From positions 1-37,150 of IMG/VR virus record IMGVR_UViG_3300010403_000040: a stretch of DNA of 37,150 bases; one strand, written 5' to 3'. Of the stretch, positions 8,168 to 16,038 are shown piece by piece (the stretch's first letter is position 1; each line of letters starts with the position of its first letter). Made by a program: the position numbers and the translations under genes. The notes beneath the pieces were generated by a model. It was not told the origin of the DNA. It was given only the letters and a program-made list of their open reading frames with translations, and did not search any database. The DNA comes from a virus.

Positions 8168-8559
8168 TGCTCGCGTGGCTCGCGGTACCCGCTTTTCTCA
8201 AAGTGATCCCGGCATGGGCATGGAAGTTCATCGCGATCATCGTAGGCATATTGGCTATCTATTCGTACGGCTACGTGAAGGGTAAGAGCGTAGAGAAGGA
8301 GCGATGTGAAACGGCTGCACGTGCTGCTCAAAGGGCGGCAGACGCGCAGGACCTTCAGGCGGAACGCGAGGGGCGAGCGCAAGACTTGGAGATCACCAAC
8401 GCCCTGACGAACCAAAAGAAGGTGGACGATGCAAACATTGAGAAGCTCCAGAAACAGCTGGCGAACCGCAAGTCGACCGCTGCGTGTCTTTACGACAAGT
8501 CTAATGCTGACCCTGACGATCCTCCTGCCCGGGTGCGCAACGGCTCCCGCAGGCCGTGA
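8167..8559 (+). CDS. i-spanin (Rz-like inner-membrane spanin subunit, 130 aa)
   Basis: One N-terminal transmembrane helix (about residues 17-36, WAWKFIAIIVGILAIYSYGY) is followed by a long charged coiled coil rich in Ala, Glu, Gln and Arg, the standard layout of Rz-type i-spanins. It sits in the inner membrane and reaches across the periplasm to the o-spanin to fuse inner and outer membranes at lysis. The o-spanin gene starts within its last third in another frame. It starts on the last base of the endolysin stop codon. Confidence 0.82.
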   Translation: MLAWLAVPAFLKVIPAWAWKFIAIIVGILAIYSYGYVKGKSVEKERCETAARAAQRAADAQDLQAEREGRAQDLEITNALTNQKKVDDANIEKLQKQLANRKSTAACLYDKSNADPDDPPARVRNGSRRP

Positions 8560-8761
8560 ACCGGTCACACGAACCATCCCGGGCCCCCCGAGTTATCTCC
8601 AGCCGGTCGCAGTGCCGCCGGCGCGCGAAGGCGCGGACCCCTTTGTTGTATCCGAACAGCGTAAACAGGCCCTTGGAAAGGCAAACACAATCATCGTGGG
8701 TGCACGCTCTGCGTGGTCGAACATGAAGGCCACGTACCAGAAGAGCTTCCTAAAGCGTTAA
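8429..8761 (+). CDS. o-spanin (Rz1-like outer-membrane lipoprotein, 110 aa)
   Basis: This gene begins inside the i-spanin gene in a different frame and runs on past it, as Rz1 genes do. A hydrophobic signal (LMLTLTILLPGC) ends in the lipobox LPGC with the lipidated Cys at residue 36; the mature part is about 75 residues and Pro-rich at its start. The ATG at 8429 has AAGAAGGTGG just upstream and gives an Arg-rich n-region. The ATG at 8504 would give a very short signal without positive charges and lacks a Shine-Dalgarno, so it is less likely. Together with the i-spanin it completes the envelope-disrupting complex. Confidence 0.8.
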   Translation: MQTLRSSRNSWRTASRPLRVFTTSLMLTLTILLPGCATAPAGREPVTRTIPGPPSYLQPVAVPPAREGADPFVVSEQRKQALGKANTIIVGARSAWSNMKATYQKSFLKR

Positions 8762-8796
8762 CCGTCCGCCGGTGGGCGGGCACGGGGGAGCAGGTT

Positions 8797-9075
8797 ATGA
8801 GCGACGGGATGCCATCGGAAGAGGAACTCTTCCAACTTGCGCTCGGTGACACCGCCGATCCGGAGGTACGCTACAAATTGCTTTCTTACCGCGTCGCAGT
8901 CTTGACGCGCGAAAAAGAAGGCCTTGAGAAACGGATGGCTAAATTAGAAAAAGCGTATATCATGGGAACCGGTATCTTCTGGGCGCTTCCTATACTGGGA
9001 CTGCTGGTCGGATACCTTTCCTCCAATTGGGGTTGGATCACGCGACCGTGGCTCAGCCGAGGAGGTTCTCCGTGA
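8797..9075 (+). CDS. Small membrane protein with coiled coil (92 aa), possible holin/antiholin
   Basis: An acidic N-terminus (MSDGMPSEEELFQLALGD) is followed by a heptad-like helix (VAVLTREKEGLEKRMAKLEKA) and one membrane span (GTGIFWALPILGLLVGYL) before a short Trp-rich tail. The ATG at 8797 has GGGGAGCAGG upstream; longer in-frame starts would run back into the o-spanin gene. One membrane helix beside the spanins could be a pinholin-like or regulatory lysis protein, but the soluble coiled coil is not typical of holins, so I leave the function open. The last bases overlap the next GTG start. Confidence 0.6.
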   Translation: MSDGMPSEEELFQLALGDTADPEVRYKLLSYRVAVLTREKEGLEKRMAKLEKAYIMGTGIFWALPILGLLVGYLSSNWGWITRPWLSRGGSP

Positions 9076-9581
9076 TTTTGCACGATCTCCATCTGGTCAC
9101 CAATCTTCGCGAGCTTTGGACCCTAGAAAGTTTCAGAGCTCGCATTTTTATGGCCATCGTTCCGACGCTCGGTGCGGTCTTCTTTGGCTACCTGATCGCT
9201 GACACAACTCCCCCATACATCTTTCACAAAGAGGGCAGCTACATCGTGCCGCCACAAGGGCAGGGCGGCGACGAGATGACCGTTATGTGGAAGGTGACGC
9301 ACAACCGCACGTGCCCCGGCACCGTGACCCGTCGGCTCGTCGACCCCGTGACCGACGTAGTGCTCGCGGTGTATGACCCGCAACCTGCGGCGCTTCACGG
9401 CGTTAAGGCAGGGGACATGCTGGTGAAGACTTTCCTCCTGCCTCGAACACTTCAGTCCGGCATGGTCGGCTATCAGGCGCAGCTCAGCTACACGTGTAAT
9501 TGGTTGCAGGTGAGATTTCCCGATCTCTTCGGCATCAACTACACCACCCCAAAGCTGCTCTTTCGCTACGAAAAAGGATGA
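9072..9581 (+). CDS. Membrane-anchored periplasmic protein of unknown function (169 aa)
   Basis: The start is GTG at 9072, overlapping the upstream stop (GTGA), with a strong AGGAGG seven bases upstream. An N-terminal amphipathic segment leads into one transmembrane helix (IFMAIVPTLGAVFFGYLIA, about residues 25-43). A predicted periplasmic beta domain follows, with a Cys pair (NRTCPGTV and YTCNWL) that could form a disulfide. I do not recognise the family. Its location between small membrane proteins in the lysis cassette suggests a role at the envelope, in lysis or superinfection control. Confidence 0.6.
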   Translation: MILHDLHLVTNLRELWTLESFRARIFMAIVPTLGAVFFGYLIADTTPPYIFHKEGSYIVPPQGQGGDEMTVMWKVTHNRTCPGTVTRRLVDPVTDVVLAVYDPQPAALHGVKAGDMLVKTFLLPRTLQSGMVGYQAQLSYTCNWLQVRFPDLFGINYTTPKLLFRYEKG

Positions 9582-9586
9582 ACGAT

Positions 9587-9778
9587 ATGCCAATTGGTAT
9601 TCTGTTTTGGGCTATGATGCTCTTCTGGCTGATCTTCGGAGTTATCGCGTGGCGCAACCCACAGTGGGCTTGGGCACCTTTTGGTAATCAGCTGTTTCAG
9701 TGGCTACTGTTCTTTTTTCTCGGGTGGGCCGTGTTCGGCTTCATCCTGCAGGGTGGGCGTGGAAGCCCTTTTCACTAG
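9587..9778 (+). CDS. Two-span small membrane protein, holin candidate (63 aa)
   Basis: Two hydrophobic helices (GILFWAMMLFWLIFGVIAW and QWLLFFFLGWAVFGFIL) are separated by a short Trp/Pro/Asn loop, and the protein is rich in aromatic residues. Size and topology fit a class II holin, the protein that permeabilises the inner membrane to release the endolysin. The ATG at 9587 is preferred over 9578 because AAAAAGGA lies at a good distance only for the former. The assignment is by topology and cassette position alone. Confidence 0.6.
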   Translation: MPIGILFWAMMLFWLIFGVIAWRNPQWAWAPFGNQLFQWLLFFFLGWAVFGFILQGGRGSPFH

Positions 9779-9803
9779 ACGGTTCACAGCAATGCCGGTA
9801 CGT

Positions 9804-9834
9804 TGGTGGAGTAACTGATTGCTCCTCTCCACCA
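9804..9834 (+). other. Possible hairpin after the lysis cassette
   Basis: In the 103-bp gap between the holin candidate and the next gene, an 8-bp stem TGGTGGAG / CTCCACCA encloses a 15-base loop. There is no T-run after it, so it could be a weak terminator, an RNA processing site or chance. No convincing promoter is seen in this gap. Confidence 0.3.
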
Positions 9835-9881
9835 CTACCGCCGGCGGAGCCAGCGCCACCATCCATCTGTAGAGGTTGTTA

Positions 9882-10067
9882 GTGGCTAGGAAGAACCCAA
9901 ACAAAGTCGTCCAGCCGGGCCTCCACATGGACACGCTCTACCGGGCGATGAAGGACAGCTTGAAAAAACCCTACATTGGGGTTACTCAAGGTGGCTCGTC
10001 TCGCAAGAACAGCGGTGCGAGAGTTGCTGCAGTGATATCTAAACCAAAACAACCGAAAGGCATCTAG
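9882..10067 (+). CDS. Small basic hypothetical protein (61 aa)
   Basis: The GTG at 9882 has AGAGG six bases upstream, better placed than for the TTG two codons earlier. The protein is basic throughout (ARKNPNKVV, KDSLKKPYIG, SSRKNSGARV, KPKQPKG) with few hydrophobic residues, so it may bind nucleic acid or act as a small virion protein. The next gene starts directly after its stop. I do not recognise it. Confidence 0.55.
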   Translation: MARKNPNKVVQPGLHMDTLYRAMKDSLKKPYIGVTQGGSSRKNSGARVAAVISKPKQPKGI

Positions 10068-10448
10068 ATGGCTGAAGACACCAAGGCCCCGGCGGCAGCT
10101 CCCGCCACCGCACCGTTGACCCCCCAACAGCAGGCTGTATCCACCGCCAATGTGGCGCAGAAAGACGCTGATCAGGCGAAGGTCAACCGAACCGTCGTCC
10201 GCGCGTCGTCCCCATTGGTCACGAACCCCGCGCCGGCTGAACCGGAAGTCCCGGTCGAGAAGCCCCCGGAGACCCTCCCCGCCACAACCATCGCCGAAAT
10301 GGCGGCTGGCAAGGCGGCACTCGAGAAGAACAAGCCGGTGGCTGAAGCTCTCGAAGAGCACCGTCGCCGGCATAGCGACCAACGACAGGTCGCGACCAAT
10401 CCGGTCGACAACACTACCCGCACCGCCGAAGTCGCACCGAAAGTCTAA
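10068..10448 (+). CDS. Pro/Ala-rich, probably disordered protein (126 aa)
   Basis: The first 80 residues are low-complexity Pro, Ala, Thr, Val and Gln (for example APAAAPATAPLTPQQQA and PEVPVEKPPETLP). A short charged helix follows (IAEMAAGKAALEKNKPVAEA) and then a basic cluster EEHRRRHSDQRQ. It has no recognisable fold. Between the lysis and tail genes it might be a minor virion or scaffold-type protein. It is read without a gap from the preceding gene. Confidence 0.6.
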   Translation: MAEDTKAPAAAPATAPLTPQQQAVSTANVAQKDADQAKVNRTVVRASSPLVTNPAPAEPEVPVEKPPETLPATTIAEMAAGKAALEKNKPVAEALEEHRRRHSDQRQVATNPVDNTTRTAEVAPKV

Positions 10449-10451
10449 CGC

Positions 10452-12257
10452 ATGGTTGCCGCCCGGATTTCACCATTCGGCGGAATGGTGCCAGCAGTGG
10501 ATGATGCGCTGCTGGCACCAAACAATGCTGCGCTAGCGCAGGACACGTGGACCTATTCCGGGGCCGTCATGGGTCTCCCCGTGAAGAAGGCGATCTACAC
10601 GCTGGTCAACACCGCGGCCACGAAGGTCTACCGCCTCCCCAACAATTACACCGACGCTATCCACATGACGGACAGCAAGTGGATGGAGTTCGCGCACAGC
10701 GATACTGACGTGCTGCGCTCCCAAGTCGTTGGCGACATCTATGACCGATACTACTGGGCCTCGCCGCTCGACGTCCCGCGCTACATGACGTACGCGCAGA
10801 TCGCCGCCGCGGCCCCCGCGCTCGCCGGTGCCTACATACTGGGTATCCCGGCTCCCGGAGCAATCTCCGGCATCGTCGCTGGCGGTGCGAGCGCGACCCT
10901 CAAGAGCGTCGCCTATGTGCAGACGTTCGTATCTGCGTATGGCGAGGAAGGCCCTCCGAGCGCGCCAAAGACCTACACGGCGCAAAAGATCGACGCGACA
11001 TACACGATCACCTACGATCAGCCGGACCCGGGCGATCTCGGCACAGACCGCAACATCACGAAGATGCGGCTCTACCGAACCATCACAGCGACGAACGGCA
11101 CGACCACTTACTTCTTCGTCCACGAGGACCCAGTCGGTACGGTGTCGTATGCGGACAACTGCGCCACGAACACCGACGCCATTGTCGCATTCAACGCAGA
11201 GCTGGAAAGCACCAACTGGCAGGGGCCACCTGCGGACTTGCAGGGGTGGGTGAGCCTCTCCAACGGCATCGTTGCAGGCTTCCGAGAAAACGAGATTTGG
11301 TTCTGTGAGCCGTTCCGCATGCATGCGTGGCCGGCGATCTACACGCTGGCGGTGGAGTATCCCATCGTAGGGCTGGGCGTGCAGAACAACTCGCTTGTGG
11401 TGTGCACCGACGGCTTCGCCTACACGGTCGCCGGTGTGAACCCGTCCTCCATGTCGCTGCAGAAGGTTGGCGGTCTCATGCCGTGCACGTCGCGCGGCGG
11501 CATCGTGTCCACCACGGAGGGCGTCTACTTCCCGACCCCCGCGGGCCTCGCGCTCGTCAGCGCGGGCGGCATCGTGATCGCCACGAAGGAGCTGATCCGG
11601 AAGGATAAGTGGAACGCGCTCGTATCGCTCAACACGCTGCGCGCGGCGATGCTAGGCCCGGCGTACTACGCGTTCGGCCAGAAAGTCTTGGGCGTGTTCC
11701 AAGCCGACGCATTCCAAGCCAACATGGTGCAGGCGGATGACTTCGCCGGCGCGAGCAATGGAATGCTGATCGACCCCACCAGCTCGACGGTGGCGTTCAA
11801 CAAGCTCACGGCGGTCGCCCCGTTGACGAACATCATGACCGACGTGTGGTCCGGCGAAGTGTTTGTGATCCTGAACGGCGTTGTCCAGTGGCTGGACATC
11901 AGCGACACGGCGCAGGCGAAGGAGCCCTACATTTGGCGCTCCAAGCTGTTCCAAGCTGGACAGAAGAAGAATTTCGCTGCTGCCAAGGTGTTCTTCACGC
12001 TCCTGCCCGGAACGCCCGCGCTGAACCCGGTAGAGGTGCAGGGGCTAGTCCAGACGCTGCAGGCGGATCAGTACGGTCTCTTCCGGGTATACGCGGATGG
12101 AGTGTTGATCATGTGCCGGGAGATCAGGCGCAGCGGTCAACAGTTCCGGCTACCGTCCGGCTTCAAGGCGGACTACTATCAATTCGAGGTCGAGGCGCGC
12201 GTGCAAGTCGACAACATCCAAGCGGCTACCAGCCCAACCGAACTACAGGCGGCGTAA
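10452..12257 (+). CDS. Tail nozzle-like structural protein (601 aa)
   Basis: A large beta-rich protein. The N-terminus (ISPFGGMVPAVDDALLAPNN) and the SGAVMGLPVKKAIYTL segment recall the opening of podovirus nozzle proteins (the T7 gp12 / P22 gp10 class), in which a 'remove the offset, follow the template' segment precedes propeller blades. Around residues 145-240 a fibronectin-like insertion is seen (TYTITYDQPDPGDLG, ITKMRLYRT). Further blades include GWVSLSNGIVAGFRENEIWF, LVVCTDGFAYTVAG and ISTTEGVYFPTPAGLALV-type repeats. It probably forms the distal tail tube below the adaptor. The assignment is by pattern and gene order, not by a certain family match. Confidence 0.6.
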   Translation: MVAARISPFGGMVPAVDDALLAPNNAALAQDTWTYSGAVMGLPVKKAIYTLVNTAATKVYRLPNNYTDAIHMTDSKWMEFAHSDTDVLRSQVVGDIYDRYYWASPLDVPRYMTYAQIAAAAPALAGAYILGIPAPGAISGIVAGGASATLKSVAYVQTFVSAYGEEGPPSAPKTYTAQKIDATYTITYDQPDPGDLGTDRNITKMRLYRTITATNGTTTYFFVHEDPVGTVSYADNCATNTDAIVAFNAELESTNWQGPPADLQGWVSLSNGIVAGFRENEIWFCEPFRMHAWPAIYTLAVEYPIVGLGVQNNSLVVCTDGFAYTVAGVNPSSMSLQKVGGLMPCTSRGGIVSTTEGVYFPTPAGLALVSAGGIVIATKELIRKDKWNALVSLNTLRAAMLGPAYYAFGQKVLGVFQADAFQANMVQADDFAGASNGMLIDPTSSTVAFNKLTAVAPLTNIMTDVWSGEVFVILNGVVQWLDISDTAQAKEPYIWRSKLFQAGQKKNFAAAKVFFTLLPGTPALNPVEVQGLVQTLQADQYGLFRVYADGVLIMCREIRRSGQQFRLPSGFKADYYQFEVEARVQVDNIQAATSPTELQAA

Positions 12258-12258
12258 C

Positions 12259-12447
12259 ATGGCAGCAAAATATCCATCGATCCCGGCACCCGCAGCGGAG
12301 CCCGTGGCCCTCCGTGCGTCGTGCGACGCTCTCAAGGAGACGGTCGAGATACTCACCCTGAACCGTGGCAACCATCTACTCGGTGCGGTGACGTGGCAGG
12401 ACCTTATCGACCTAGGGTTGGCGCTGCCAACTCAGGTGCCTCGTTGA
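12259..12447 (+). CDS. Small conserved phage structural-module protein (62 aa)
   Basis: It carries ALRASCDALKETVEILTLNRG followed by AVTWQDLIDLGL in separate segments; the 'LKETVEILT-x-x-RG ... VTWQDLVDLG' pattern is familiar from small proteins encoded beside nozzle and ejection genes in many podoviruses. It has a helix, a turn and a second short helix, and no membrane segment. It overlaps the next TTG start by 4 bp. Its function is unknown. Confidence 0.62.
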   Translation: MAAKYPSIPAPAAEPVALRASCDALKETVEILTLNRGNHLLGAVTWQDLIDLGLALPTQVPR

Positions 12448-12890
12448 GGATCGTGATCAACAACATGGAGCATGGCGCGCTTATCGCCGCCGCGATCCCA
12501 CGCCCCTTCGATCCGAACAACAGCGTCGTGTTCAGCCGCGTTACCTCAGAGGGTAACCTGCTGGGCGGCGTGATATATGACGACTACACGAGGGGATGCA
12601 TCTTCATGCATCAGGCCTCGTTCGGCCGTAACTGGTTGACGGGGAACATGATATGGATGGTGTTTGACTATCCGTTCAACAATCTGAAGGTGAACAAAGT
12701 CGCCGGGGTGGTCAACTCCAGAAACCACGAACTTCTTGCATTCAACCAGCGGCTGGGGTTTAAGGAAGAGGCGCGGATCAAGGACGCATATGCTGACGGT
12801 GACATGATCATCCTCACCATGGAGCGCTCAGAGTGCCGGTGGCTGAATATCAAGCCGAAGGTTTATCAAAAGGACCCAACGGATGAGTGA
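12444..12890 (+). CDS. GNAT-family N-acetyltransferase (148 aa)
   Basis: The C-terminal half has the GNAT core: a long helix after MIWMVFDYPFNNLKVNKVAG, then VVNSRNHELLAFNQRLGFKE with the typical Asn and the 'LGF' turn before the last strand, ending in DMIILTMERSECRW. Such enzymes transfer an acetyl group from acetyl-CoA to an amine. The acetyl-CoA loop region is less obvious. TTG at 12444 overlaps the upstream stop and has CAGG seven bases ahead; ATG at 12465 is an alternative. Related acetyltransferases recur in tail/ejection modules of phages with unknown targets, perhaps virion or host proteins. A perfect 18-bp palindrome lies inside. Confidence 0.75.
   Translation: MRIVINNMEHGALIAAAIPRPFDPNNSVVFSRVTSEGNLLGGVIYDDYTRGCIFMHQASFGRNWLTGNMIWMVFDYPFNNLKVNKVAGVVNSRNHELLAFNQRLGFKEEARIKDAYADGDMIILTMERSECRWLNIKPKVYQKDPTDE
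12540..12557. repeat. Dispersed palindrome, copy 3 (perfect)
   Basis: GTTACCTCAGAGGGTAAC, inside the acetyltransferase gene. Confidence 0.8.
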
Positions 12891-14064
12891 CGAAGCCCCT
12901 GTCCCGAGCGCGCCGGACTACAGCCCCTATCTCTCTGCTTTCCAGCAGATCGCCACACAGGCGCAGCAGCACGGTGCGGATGCGCTGAAATGGGCGCAGG
13001 AGCAGGTCGCGAGCAACAAGGACTTGCTCGACCACGTCAACAAGGGTCTGATCGATACGCAGGACGCGTTCAGCACTGCCGCGAAAGAGAAGCTGGGTCA
13101 GGCCGGCGACATCATCAACACCGGTGTCGAAAACCTCAAGAAGCAGTATCAGAAATACACCGACCCGGCGTTCAAGGCGGATCGCATGGGAGCGGCCGGT
13201 GCCGAAGCAGCGCAGGCGACCGAAGCCGCGCGCAAGGCGTCCATGGCCGAGCTGGAGAGTTACGGCGTCAACCCCGGTGCGGTGCGTTTCGGGGGGCTCG
13301 ACGCTGCGGCACGGCTGCAGAGCGCAGCCACGCGCGTGGGCGCGGAGAATATCGCAGGACGGCAGGACGATGCACTGGCGGACCAAACGAACCAGCAGCT
13401 TATCAACGAAGGCAACGTCGTCGCCGGGCAGGCGAACCAGAACGCTGGCACGTCTGGCGCAGCTGGCACGGGCGCTGTTAGCGGTGCGAACTCGACGACC
13501 TCCACCGGCGGCGGCGTCCTAGGGACCGGCCTGCAGTGGACCGGCGCGCAGACGCAGGCCAATCAGGGAGCCACCGGTACGCTGAACACCAGCTTCCAGA
13601 ACCAGCTCGATAGCCAGAAGGCGAAGCAGTCGCAGGACAGCGGCTGGGGCTCAGCGCTGGGGCTGGTCTCCAGTGCGCTGGGTAAGGGCGGTGCCCTTGG
13701 CTCCGGCGGAGCGCTCGCGTCGGGTGGCGCGCTCGCGTTCCTTGAAGAAGGTGGAGCAGTCGATGACATTGGCGGCGGTGCAGTTCCTCTGGAGATGTCT
13801 CCTTCGGGCGGCGCGCAGACGGATGACGTCGTAGCGCAGGCACCGGGCGGCGAGGCGCGGCTCAATGGCGGCGAGTTCGTGCTCCCCAAAGATGTCGTCA
13901 GTTGGATGGGCGAGCAGCAGCTGCAGAAGCTGATCGAGAAGGCCCGCGCGCAGAAGGGCGAGGCCACTGCGAAGCCACAGACCAAACCAGCCGTTGGGCC
14001 TTCGCCGGCCGATCCAGCCTTCCAGCCACGGCCGCAAGCCGGTGGTGGGGCCCTACCCGTTTAA
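12883..14064 (+). CDS. Internal virion / ejection protein A (393 aa)
   Basis: Residues 1-170 are helical and Ala/Gln-rich (for example HGADALKWAQEQVASNKDLL), followed by a Gly/Ser/Thr low-complexity linker and a Gly-zipper-like hydrophobic stretch (LGLVSSALGKGGALGSGGAL). Near residues 325-350 stands EARLNGGEFVLPKDVVSWMG followed by GEQQLQKLIEKAR, a motif I recognise from phage internal virion proteins. With the next two genes it matches the three-protein ejectosome set (T7 gp14-16 type) that forms a channel through the host envelope. It overlaps the acetyltransferase gene by 8 bp. Confidence 0.65.
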   Translation: MSDEAPVPSAPDYSPYLSAFQQIATQAQQHGADALKWAQEQVASNKDLLDHVNKGLIDTQDAFSTAAKEKLGQAGDIINTGVENLKKQYQKYTDPAFKADRMGAAGAEAAQATEAARKASMAELESYGVNPGAVRFGGLDAAARLQSAATRVGAENIAGRQDDALADQTNQQLINEGNVVAGQANQNAGTSGAAGTGAVSGANSTTSTGGGVLGTGLQWTGAQTQANQGATGTLNTSFQNQLDSQKAKQSQDSGWGSALGLVSSALGKGGALGSGGALASGGALAFLEEGGAVDDIGGGAVPLEMSPSGGAQTDDVVAQAPGGEARLNGGEFVLPKDVVSWMGEQQLQKLIEKARAQKGEATAKPQTKPAVGPSPADPAFQPRPQAGGGALPV

Positions 14065-14076
14065 GGAGCAGCCGCA

Positions 14077-16029
14077 GTGAGCTTTTCAGCTGAGATGAAG
14101 GCGTTCCTCAATGCCTATAAGACTGGGCAGCAGATCAACGCGTCCCGCACCGATCAGGACTACAAGGAGCAGCGCACCGCTTCCGAGAAGGCGAAGATGG
14201 AGCGCGACAACGATCCGGATACGCTGAAGACCGCCGCCGATCAGGCGAAGGCCAATCTGGCGCTGACGCAGAAGCGCATGGGACAGATCGGTGCGGGCAA
14301 CAGCACCATCGCCCTGCGCAACCAGCTCCTTCAGGAGCAAATCCGTCAGGCGAAGGCAAACGGTCAGGGTGGTACGGGCGGTACGGGCTTCCTGCCGCCG
14401 AGTGCCGGTTGGTCCGGCCCGGGTGCGCTACCCATTGGCCCCTCCACCATGAGCGAAGAGCCGGCTGTCGATCCGTTCCCGGCCGGTAGCGAGTACAACC
14501 CGGGCGGCATGTACGCCGACGGCGGCCTCGTGGATGACGAGGAAGACGACGCGCTGCCGGAAGAGGCGATGCCCACGCAGGGCGTGCTGCCGACTGCACC
14601 CGCGCCAATGAGTGCGCAGCCCCCGATGGGCGGCCCGACGGATGTGAGCGCGCGCCAACGGACGGACCCGAGCTTCCGTGGTATCGAGGGCATCATTGCC
14701 CCGGGCGTGGTGAACGACGCGGTGAAGGCGGGCATGACGTTCGGCGCGCGCGAGAGCGGGCTGGCCAACAGTGGAGCGATTGCGTCCCCCCGCACCTTGG
14801 CCGTGGCCAAGCAGATTGCGCAGGGTGCCGGCGGCCTGTCGGAAGAGGAGATGAAGGCGGCGAAGGCGGCGGTAGACCCGGAAGGGAAGCTGACCGAGAG
14901 CCAGCGCAACATGGCGGCATTGGGCAGTGTCTATCAATACTGGGCCAATCAGGGCGACGGCCGGAAGGCCGAGAAGGTCGCGTTCCAGATGTTGCAGTAT
15001 TACCGTAACGCCTCTCAGCGCTACGCCGCAATCGCGGCGAAGGCGGCGGAGGGCGGCAACGTGGACCTTGCGACCAAGGCCGCGCTGCGCGCCTACCAGA
15101 ACGTGCCTGATGGCAACGACATGCATATGGAAGTTGGGCAGGACGGCCAGATCATTTACCAGCTGACCGGGCCCAACGGGGAGACCATCCGCAAGGGGGT
15201 CGCAACGCCCCAGCAGCTCGCTGCCAGTGCAATGGGCATGGCGACCGGCGGCTTCGATAAAGCGCTCCTGAGCGCTGCCGGAGCCCGCGAGCAGGCAGAG
15301 GGCGGCAAGGGAGCTGTGGGCGGCAAGGGCAAGACCCAGACGGCCTCCGACCGTGCCAAGGAGGAAGAGACGGCCATGGGTGCGGTGAACGCGCTCAAGG
15401 AGAGCTGGACGAAGGATGAGAAGAACAAGGGCAAGGAGCCCGACGAGACCATGTGGGAGCAGATGGGCAACGTCGCGACCCATATCATGCAGGGCAACAA
15501 GGTCACGTCGAAGGAGGCGGCGCGCGCCGCGGACCTCCTTATCAACCCCGGTCGCACCGACAAGACCAAGGCGGACTTCAAGCTGTCGATGGGCGACGAC
15601 GGCGTGAACACGATCAAATTCAACAACGGGCTGAAGATCAACCTCGACGACGATCAGCTGGAACAAATTCAGAACGCTCGCGCGGCGCGCATCAAGGCTG
15701 CGGCCGACAAGGACAAGGCTGCGGCCGACGAAGCGGCGAAGCCCGGTCTACTCTCCAAGGTGGGAGAGGGCGCGCTGCAGGTGGCCAAGGGCTTGAACGA
15801 AGAGGGCGACATCAACCCGGTGAAGATCGTTGCCAAGGCCGCCGGGCGCGGCGTGGCCGATGCGCTGAGCGCCAGCTTCGGCCAGCACATTCCCAAGAGC
15901 GTGACCGACGCCATTGTCGCTGCGAAGGGGGCAGTCGGCGATGCTGTTGACACCGGTGTGGATGCGGTGAAGGGTGCTGTGTCCAATCGCGGCGCTATAC
16001 CAGTGGACGCTGAAGACCGACCGCTGTAG
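14077..16029 (+). CDS. Internal virion / ejection protein B (650 aa)
   Basis: The GTG start has AAGGAG nine bases upstream. The protein is overwhelmingly helical. An N-terminal coiled coil (KTAADQAKANLALTQKRMGQ) is followed by a Gly/Pro-rich acidic linker (residues about 95-200) and then a large helical domain with YQYWANQGDGRKAEKVAFQM. Further on are a Lys/Ala-rich coiled coil (RAARIKAAADKDKAAADEAA) and an amphipathic C-terminus. It lacks enzymatic motifs. Size, position and composition match the middle component (T7 gp15-like) of the ejection apparatus. The long antisense frame over this gene is a composition artefact. Confidence 0.65.
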   Translation: MSFSAEMKAFLNAYKTGQQINASRTDQDYKEQRTASEKAKMERDNDPDTLKTAADQAKANLALTQKRMGQIGAGNSTIALRNQLLQEQIRQAKANGQGGTGGTGFLPPSAGWSGPGALPIGPSTMSEEPAVDPFPAGSEYNPGGMYADGGLVDDEEDDALPEEAMPTQGVLPTAPAPMSAQPPMGGPTDVSARQRTDPSFRGIEGIIAPGVVNDAVKAGMTFGARESGLANSGAIASPRTLAVAKQIAQGAGGLSEEEMKAAKAAVDPEGKLTESQRNMAALGSVYQYWANQGDGRKAEKVAFQMLQYYRNASQRYAAIAAKAAEGGNVDLATKAALRAYQNVPDGNDMHMEVGQDGQIIYQLTGPNGETIRKGVATPQQLAASAMGMATGGFDKALLSAAGAREQAEGGKGAVGGKGKTQTASDRAKEEETAMGAVNALKESWTKDEKNKGKEPDETMWEQMGNVATHIMQGNKVTSKEAARAADLLINPGRTDKTKADFKLSMGDDGVNTIKFNNGLKINLDDDQLEQIQNARAARIKAAADKDKAAADEAAKPGLLSKVGEGALQVAKGLNEEGDINPVKIVAKAAGRGVADALSASFGQHIPKSVTDAIVAAKGAVGDAVDTGVDAVKGAVSNRGAIPVDAEDRPL

Positions 16030-16038
16030 GGGTAGTTC

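Noticed and set aside
9779-9881. Small RNA gene or short ORF in the gap after the lysis cassette
   Set aside because: Only a weak hairpin and very short frames are present; nothing supports a gene.
14428-15666. 412-codon open frame antisense to ejection protein B
   Set aside because: Same composition artefact; no ribosome-binding site or fit with the plus-strand operon.
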